Assembly: GCF_004834005.1 (NCBI RefSeq)
Contig: NZ_STFF01000004.1
Location: 186,001-250,000, forward strand
Origin: Niastella caeni
GTDB taxonomy: Bacteria > Bacteroidota > Bacteroidia > Chitinophagales > Chitinophagaceae
DNA length: 64,000 nucleotides
Reading direction: 5' to 3'
Position 1 is the first letter of the stretch. Every line of letters starts with the position of its first letter. Positions 59,632 through 64,000 of the stretch are shown here, piece after piece. The notes below the pieces were generated by a model, which saw only the letters and a list, made by a program, of their open reading frames with translations, had not been told where the DNA came from and made no database searches. The position numbers and the translations under genes were made by a program.

Positions 59632-61125
59632 ATGCAAATTTTTGCTACCGAACAAATTAGAGCGTGGGACGAATACACCATGCGACATGAACCCATTGCT
59701 TCTGTTGACCTGATGGAACGCGCCGCCACGGCCTGTTACGACTGGCTGATGCAGAACAATTACAAAGGCCGGTCGTTCAGTATCTTCTGCGGCAAGGGCA
59801 ACAATGGCGGCGATGGACTGGTAATTGCCCGCCTGCTGGCACAAACGAATCATGCCGTTACGGTTTACATCCTGGAATTTGGCCATAAAGGCACGGAAGA
59901 TTTTCAGCTTAACCTGGCCCGGCTGCACGATACCACCGCCGAAATCCGGTTCATTTCTTCAGAAGAAAACCTGCATGCCATCCCTACTTTAGATATTATC
60001 ATTGACGCCCTGTTGGGGTCGGGTATAAACCGCCCTGCCGATGGGCTCACCGCCGGCCTTATACAACATATTAATAAAAGCGGTAATGAAGTAATTGCCA
60101 TAGACATTCCCAGCGGATTGTTTGTAGATCACAGCGCCAAAGGGAATATTTTAATAAAAGCCCGGCATACCCTTAGCTTTCAGTGTTTTAAGCCGGCTTT
60201 CCTGATGCCCGAAAACCAGGAAAGCATCGGCGCGGTGCACCTGCTCGATATCGGTTTGCACCCCGGTTTTCTGGCCATACAGCCTTCCCCTTTTCAGCTT
60301 ATTGACCTGGCGATGGTAAGAAAGATCATTCAACCGCGCCAGCCCTTTTCCCATAAAGGCGATTTTGGCCATGCCGCCCTTATTGCGGGCAGCTATGGCA
60401 TGATGGGCGCCGCCGTGCTTTGCGCCCGGGCCTGTTTGCGCAGTGGTGTAGGTAAACTTACCTGCCATATCCCGGTATCGGGCTATACCATAATGCAGGT
60501 TGCCGTACCGGAAGCCATGTGTAAAACCGGCGACAATTGGGACCATGCCGTGCACGACCTGGGAAAATACGATGCTATTGGCATTGGCCCCGGATTGGGC
60601 GCGCATGAAGACAATAGCAAACTGTTGAAGGCGGTTTTTGAGCAGAACCGCCGGCCCATGGTCATCGATGCCGATGGGTTGAATACGATAGCGCAGGAAA
60701 AAACGCTGTTGAACAGCATACCGCCGGGTTCGGTGCTTACCCCACACCCTAAAGAATTTGAGCGGTTGTTTGGCAAAACCACCAATGACTACGAACGCAT
60801 ACAAACAGCCTTACAGAAAGCCGCCGAATATAATTTGAATATTGTGTTGAAAGGCCGGTACACGTTTATTGCCTCGCCCGATGGCAATGGGTATTTCAAC
60901 AGTTCGGGCAATCCCGGTATGGCCACCGGCGGAACCGGCGATGTGCTCACCGGCATCATTACCGGTTTACTGGCGCAAAAATATGCGCCGTTACAAGCGG
61001 CTATTGCGGGTGTGTTCCTGCATGGCCATGCCGGCGACCTGGCGGCAGCTTATACTTCGCAACCATCCCTCATTGCGAGTGACCTCATTGATTTTTTGGG
61101 GCAGGCGTACCAGTCAATGTGCTAA
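59632..61125 (+). CDS. nnr: Bifunctional NAD(P)H-hydrate epimerase/dehydratase
   Basis: A 497-residue repair enzyme. Residues 1-215 are the YjeF-type epimerase (GKGNNGGDGLVIARLLAQ; DALLGSGINR; AIDIPSGLF). Residues 225-497 are the ADP-dependent dehydratase (HKGDFGHAALIAGSYGMMGAAVL; IGIGPGLG; NSSGNPGMATGGTGDVLTGIITGLLAQ). Together they convert damaged hydrated NAD(P)H back to the active form. Probably co-transcribed with the preceding hydrolase gene (12-bp gap). Confidence 0.95.
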   Translation: MQIFATEQIRAWDEYTMRHEPIASVDLMERAATACYDWLMQNNYKGRSFSIFCGKGNNGGDGLVIARLLAQTNHAVTVYILEFGHKGTEDFQLNLARLHDTTAEIRFISSEENLHAIPTLDIIIDALLGSGINRPADGLTAGLIQHINKSGNEVIAIDIPSGLFVDHSAKGNILIKARHTLSFQCFKPAFLMPENQESIGAVHLLDIGLHPGFLAIQPSPFQLIDLAMVRKIIQPRQPFSHKGDFGHAALIAGSYGMMGAAVLCARACLRSGVGKLTCHIPVSGYTIMQVAVPEAMCKTGDNWDHAVHDLGKYDAIGIGPGLGAHEDNSKLLKAVFEQNRRPMVIDADGLNTIAQEKTLLNSIPPGSVLTPHPKEFERLFGKTTNDYERIQTALQKAAEYNLNIVLKGRYTFIASPDGNGYFNSSGNPGMATGGTGDVLTGIITGLLAQKYAPLQAAIAGVFLHGHAGDLAAAYTSQPSLIASDLIDFLGQAYQSMC

Positions 61126-61151
61126 TTTACTAATGTGATAATGTGCTAATG

Positions 61152-61313
61152 GAATACAGCTGAAAGCTATAAGCCTAAAGCTGCAAGCAAATACAGAATA
61201 CAGATTTTTTCTCTTTGCCTCGTTGCCTTAATACAGCTACAAGCAAATACAGAATACAGCTTTTTTCTCTTTGCCTCGTTGCCTTTATGCCTTGCCTCAT
61301 TGCCTTTATACCT
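61152..61313 (+). repeat. AGCT heptamer/TTGCC octamer repeats, locus 3
   Basis: The same linker (AAATACAGAATACAG), heptamers (AGCTGAA, AGCTATA) and octamers (TTGCCTCG, TTGCCTTT) as the 55724 array, but shorter and more mixed. Immediately before it (61117-61150) are three AATGTG[CA]TAAT-type repeats next to the nnr stop. Confidence 0.8.
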
Positions 61314-61355
61314 TTTAGTTATTATGTTTGTCATTTAAAAATGTAACTGCTTCCT

Positions 61356-63041
61356 ATGTTGAAATTGTACCCATTGCTTATTTTTTCCTTTCTTCCCTTT
61401 GCATTATTGGCGCAAGAAAAGATTGAACATGTCAAAACCCCTGTCAGCCAGGATGCTGAAACGGTACCGTTTGAACCTGCCAGGCCTATTAAAAAAAACG
61501 GCAAATTCGGATGGGTTGATAATAGTACAGGGCAAACATTGATCCCCTTTGAATATGACACCATCATCTACCCAACCGATCTACCCACCCCTTATTTTAT
61601 CGTAAAGCAAAACAGCCTGTATGGCGTTTTGAATGGGAAGGGGAAAGTTATCATTGAGCCCGCATACCAGCAATTGGAGAACTGGACTGTTTCATTAAGT
61701 ACTGCCGAAACCGAAAAATGGCCTGCAGGTGACCTTTTGTTTCGGGCAAAAAAAGATGAAAAGTGGGGGATTATCAATAACCATAACAAAGTGATATTGC
61801 CGTTTGATTATAGTTTCATCAGGTGCAAATGGAACCTTGTTTTCGTTGCCAGAAAGGAGGATAAATGGGGAATGGTCAATTGGAAAGGAGAAATAAAAGC
61901 GCCATTTCAATATGACGAAATGGAAGGTATTTCGATGGAAGGTTACCGGGTGCGCATGGGCAAGCTGAACGGCATTATTACAAATAACGGTAAATTTATT
62001 TTGCCCGTGCGGTATAGTACCATAAAACCCTTTATGAATAGTAAGTTGGAATTTGAATACTGGTATCTTGTTACAGGTACGAATTCAAAAAAGGGTTTCC
62101 TGAATGCTGAAAAGCTATGGCCGGCCATACCGGTTCAATATGATAATATAGCTGATGTAAATGCAGACAATATCATCATTGCCGTTTCAGCCAATAAATA
62201 TGGCGTTATCAATGCGCAAAATAAAATATTGGTCCCCTTTCAATACGACCAACTGAAATTTCTTTCGATCGATTATAATAAACCCTTGCTGGCCCGGGTA
62301 AAAGGTAAATACGGATTAATTGATCTTGCCAATAAAAAGCGCATTCCTGTTGCATACGACGACCTTCAACCTATCTCCGGCGGGTTTTATAAAGCATGTA
62401 ACAATGGCCAATGTAAAGTGATTAATGCTGCCGGCCAAACCATTACCAAAGAAGAATACGACAACATCGGCGTGTATATAAACGGGAAAGCCCCCGTATT
62501 TAAAAATGGTCAGTTAAGTTATATTGATACATTCGGGGTGGCTGGTAACTTCGTCCCGTCCGATGCCTGCGGTTATACCGATTTACATAAACTGCTGGCC
62601 GATCTTACAAAGGCCATGAATGCAAAGAACGATTCCCTGTTGCATGCATTTTGTAAAAACATTACACCCGATAAACATACGGTTTCGTTCCTGAAACGCA
62701 GCCGGTATAAAAACCGCACGCTTGTAAATGATATTGAAAGAATGCGGGCATATACACTGGAAAGCAGGCAGCAGGAAATATTCGATGAAATGAAAAGGAT
62801 CAGCAGCACTGTGCAGGATGCGCAACACACACCCTGGATAGCAGCCTATGTACCAACACAATACGACAGGCTTACGATGCTGGAAAGCGAACCCTTCTGC
62901 ATCGAGTCCATGACCTGCCTGGTATCCTTACGATCCGGGACAAAAGAAGTGACCATTGACATTGGACGTCTTACGCGCATGGATGGCTTCTGGAAAACCA
63001 GTTACGTACCATTTGTTGCAGGAATTCCCCCGGTTAATTAG
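61356..63041 (+). CDS. WG-repeat protein
   Basis: A 561-residue exported protein (signal MLKLYPLLIFSFLPFALLAQ). Residues 45-400 hold about eight WG-type repeats (KNGKFGWVDNSTGQTLIPFEYD; KDEKWGIINNHNKVILPFDYS; KEDKWGMVNWKGEIKAPFQYD; ANKYGVINAQNKILVPFQYD). They form a beta-solenoid or propeller-like array. The last 150 residues are a separate alpha/beta domain (HKLLADLTKAMNAKNDSLLHAF) of unknown role. No enzymatic motif; likely a surface or periplasmic binding protein. Confidence 0.85.
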   Translation: MLKLYPLLIFSFLPFALLAQEKIEHVKTPVSQDAETVPFEPARPIKKNGKFGWVDNSTGQTLIPFEYDTIIYPTDLPTPYFIVKQNSLYGVLNGKGKVIIEPAYQQLENWTVSLSTAETEKWPAGDLLFRAKKDEKWGIINNHNKVILPFDYSFIRCKWNLVFVARKEDKWGMVNWKGEIKAPFQYDEMEGISMEGYRVRMGKLNGIITNNGKFILPVRYSTIKPFMNSKLEFEYWYLVTGTNSKKGFLNAEKLWPAIPVQYDNIADVNADNIIIAVSANKYGVINAQNKILVPFQYDQLKFLSIDYNKPLLARVKGKYGLIDLANKKRIPVAYDDLQPISGGFYKACNNGQCKVINAAGQTITKEEYDNIGVYINGKAPVFKNGQLSYIDTFGVAGNFVPSDACGYTDLHKLLADLTKAMNAKNDSLLHAFCKNITPDKHTVSFLKRSRYKNRTLVNDIERMRAYTLESRQQEIFDEMKRISSTVQDAQHTPWIAAYVPTQYDRLTMLESEPFCIESMTCLVSLRSGTKEVTIDIGRLTRMDGFWKTSYVPFVAGIPPVN

Positions 63042-63058
63042 GTAATATAGAAAAACAG

Positions 63059-63066
63059 TACCTTCG
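63059..63066 (+). promoter_or_regulatory. Near-consensus -7 box before phnA
   Basis: TACCTTCG resembles TAnnTTTG (one mismatch in the fixed bases) and lies 23 bp before the ATG at 63090. Confidence 0.35.
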
Positions 63067-63089
63067 CCGCCATTTTTAAAGAACCTATT

Positions 63090-63674
63090 ATGAAACTGGA
63101 AGAACAATTACAACAACGCAGCAACAACCAATGTGAACTGTGCAAATCGGGCGGTCCTTTAAAAATTTATGAAGTACCACCGGCTCCCCACAGCAATGCC
63201 GATGACAATATCCTCATTTGCGATACCTGCCGGGCGCAAATAGAAAAGAAAGCCGAACTGAATGCCAGCCACTGGACTTTTTTATCTGAAACCATGTGGA
63301 GCGAAATACCAGGCATACAGGTGGTATCGTGGCGGATGCTGCATCGCCTGAAACAGGAAAGCTGGGCTATGGATAACCTGGATATGATGTACCTCAGCGA
63401 TGAAACCCTGGCCTGGGCCAAAGCCACCGGTGATCATGAAAACGACGACGCAGTTGAATTACATAAAGACAGTAGCGGCAACCTGTTGCAAAACGGCGAT
63501 ACCGTGATCCTCACAAAACACCTGGATGTAAAAGGCACTTCCATGACGGCCAAATTAGGGACCGTAGTAAAGAACATTCGCCTGGTAGAAAATAATACCG
63601 AACAAATTGAAGGCAAAATAGAAGGCCAGGTCATTGTTATACTTACGAAGTATGTAAGAATACATAATGGATAA
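63090..63674 (+). CDS. PhnA/YjdM-family zinc-ribbon protein
   Basis: A 194-residue protein. Residues 1-50 are a zinc ribbon (NNQCELCKSG..LICDTCRAQ, two C-x2-C knuckles). The C-terminal 70 residues form the PhnA SH3-like domain (VELHKDSSGNLLQNGDTVILTKHLDVKGTSMTAKLGTVVKNIRL, then GQVIVILTKYVRI). A helical insert (residues 50-120) joins them, making it longer than E. coli PhnA (about 110). Despite the gene name, the E. coli protein is not required for phosphonate use and its role is unknown. Confidence 0.88.
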   Translation: MKLEEQLQQRSNNQCELCKSGGPLKIYEVPPAPHSNADDNILICDTCRAQIEKKAELNASHWTFLSETMWSEIPGIQVVSWRMLHRLKQESWAMDNLDMMYLSDETLAWAKATGDHENDDAVELHKDSSGNLLQNGDTVILTKHLDVKGTSMTAKLGTVVKNIRLVENNTEQIEGKIEGQVIVILTKYVRIHNG

Positions 63675-63700
63675 TGTGATAATTGCTAATTAGCGAATGG

Positions 63701-63930
63701 GCAGCGAGGCAACGAGGCAACAAGGCATAAAGGCAACGAGAAAAAAGCTGTATTCTGTATTTGCTTGCAGCTTATAGCTTGTAGCTTACAGCTGTTTTCT
63801 GTATTTGCTTGTAGCTTGAAGCTTGCAGCTTGTAGCTGTATTAAGGCAACGAGGCAAGGAGAAAAAAGCTGTATTCTGTATTTGCTTGTAGCTTATAGCT
63901 TTCAGCTCTATTCTTTATTTGCTTTCAGCT
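63701..63930 (-). repeat. AGCT heptamer/TTGCC octamer repeats, locus 4, inverted
   Basis: Reverse complements of the same modules: GGCAACGA and GGCATAAA octamers, then the linker GTTTTCTGTATTTGCT and heptamers TTGCAGC, TTATAGC, TTGTAGC, TTACAGC. The order is mirrored with respect to the 55724 array. It follows the PhnA stop and includes AT-rich AATGTGATAAT repeats at 63672-63690. The last 70 bases of the window hold nothing recognisable. Confidence 0.85.
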
Positions 63931-64000
63931 TTTGTTTCAGCGGATTTCTTAACTTGCTGTATGCATAACAGTGATCCATACTCAAAGCTTGACAACCCTG

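Noticed and set aside
60151..60804. 217-codon antisense frame in nnr
   Set aside because: It lies wholly inside the conserved nnr gene and has no protein-like features.

Overview
The window looks like chromosomal DNA from a gliding, polymer-degrading member of the Bacteroidota, most likely family Chitinophagaceae (Niastella/Chitinophaga-like). Evidence: secreted enzymes with type IX secretion C-terminal signals (type A on the GH74 enzyme and pectate lyase, type B gliding-motility domain on the PKD protein), many lipoproteins, DUF5916, DUF4870, WG-repeat, DoxX and HYC_CC_PP proteins, few Shine-Dalgarno sequences, and several TAnnTTTG promoter boxes typical of the phylum. Species cannot be fixed from the sequence alone.

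Layout. 1-135: tRNA-Leu(CAG) and its terminator. 0.3-6 kb: accessory zone with two lipoproteins, a GNAT enzyme, a GH127-type arabinofuranosidase and debris of mobile DNA (pRiA4b ORF-3-like fragment, tyrosine recombinase tail, first copy of a 120-bp dispersed repeat). 6-8.6 kb: HxlR regulator divergent from an unusual Old Yellow Enzyme homologue, then a sterol-desaturase-family hydroxylase. 8.6-12.3 kb: a sulfur cluster with an ArsR-rhodanese fusion, a CstB-like persulfide dioxygenase, a broken rhodanese and an MFS transporter. 12.7-16.5 kb: S74 tail-fibre-type surface protein, lipoprotein, second 120-bp repeat, DUF2200, methyltransferase. 16.5-20.2 kb: copper cluster (HYC_CC_PP protein, CopB-type ATPase, DUF3347 lipoprotein, haem-binding protein). 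20.5-27.6 kb: duplicated VOC genes (one with a nonsense mutation), serine hydrolase, decayed DNA, large GH74 enzyme, M15 peptidase. 27.8-37.3 kb: HEAT protein, MarR plus rifampicin-phosphotransferase/PEP-synthase-type enzyme, membrane and secreted proteins, M1 aminopeptidase under a striking palindromic promoter. 37.4-46.9 kb: giant PKD/type B protein, GNAT with a broken MocR regulator, catalase-peroxidase with an OxyR-like site, pectate lyase and a DNRLRE protein. 47-63.7 kb: patatin, response regulator, OmdA, Gfo/Idh/MocA, DUF5916, a membrane protein overlapping a secreted prokaryotic YEATS protein, DoxX, DUF4870, SerA, serine hydrolase, NnrED, WG-repeat protein and PhnA.

The most unusual feature is a family of intergenic repeats in the last 11 kb. 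Units consist of a 16-nt linker plus two to four AGCTNNA heptamers, so spacing changes in steps of 7 bp, and they alternate with an 8-bp-periodic TTGCC module. They form an array at 55.7-56.4 kb and recur at 53.8, 61.2 and 63.7 kb, the last in inverted orientation. Other leads are the sulfur cluster with an inverted-repeat operator, the YEATS/membrane pair, and intact operator sites for MarR, OxyR and MocR types and for an unknown regulator of the M1 peptidase.
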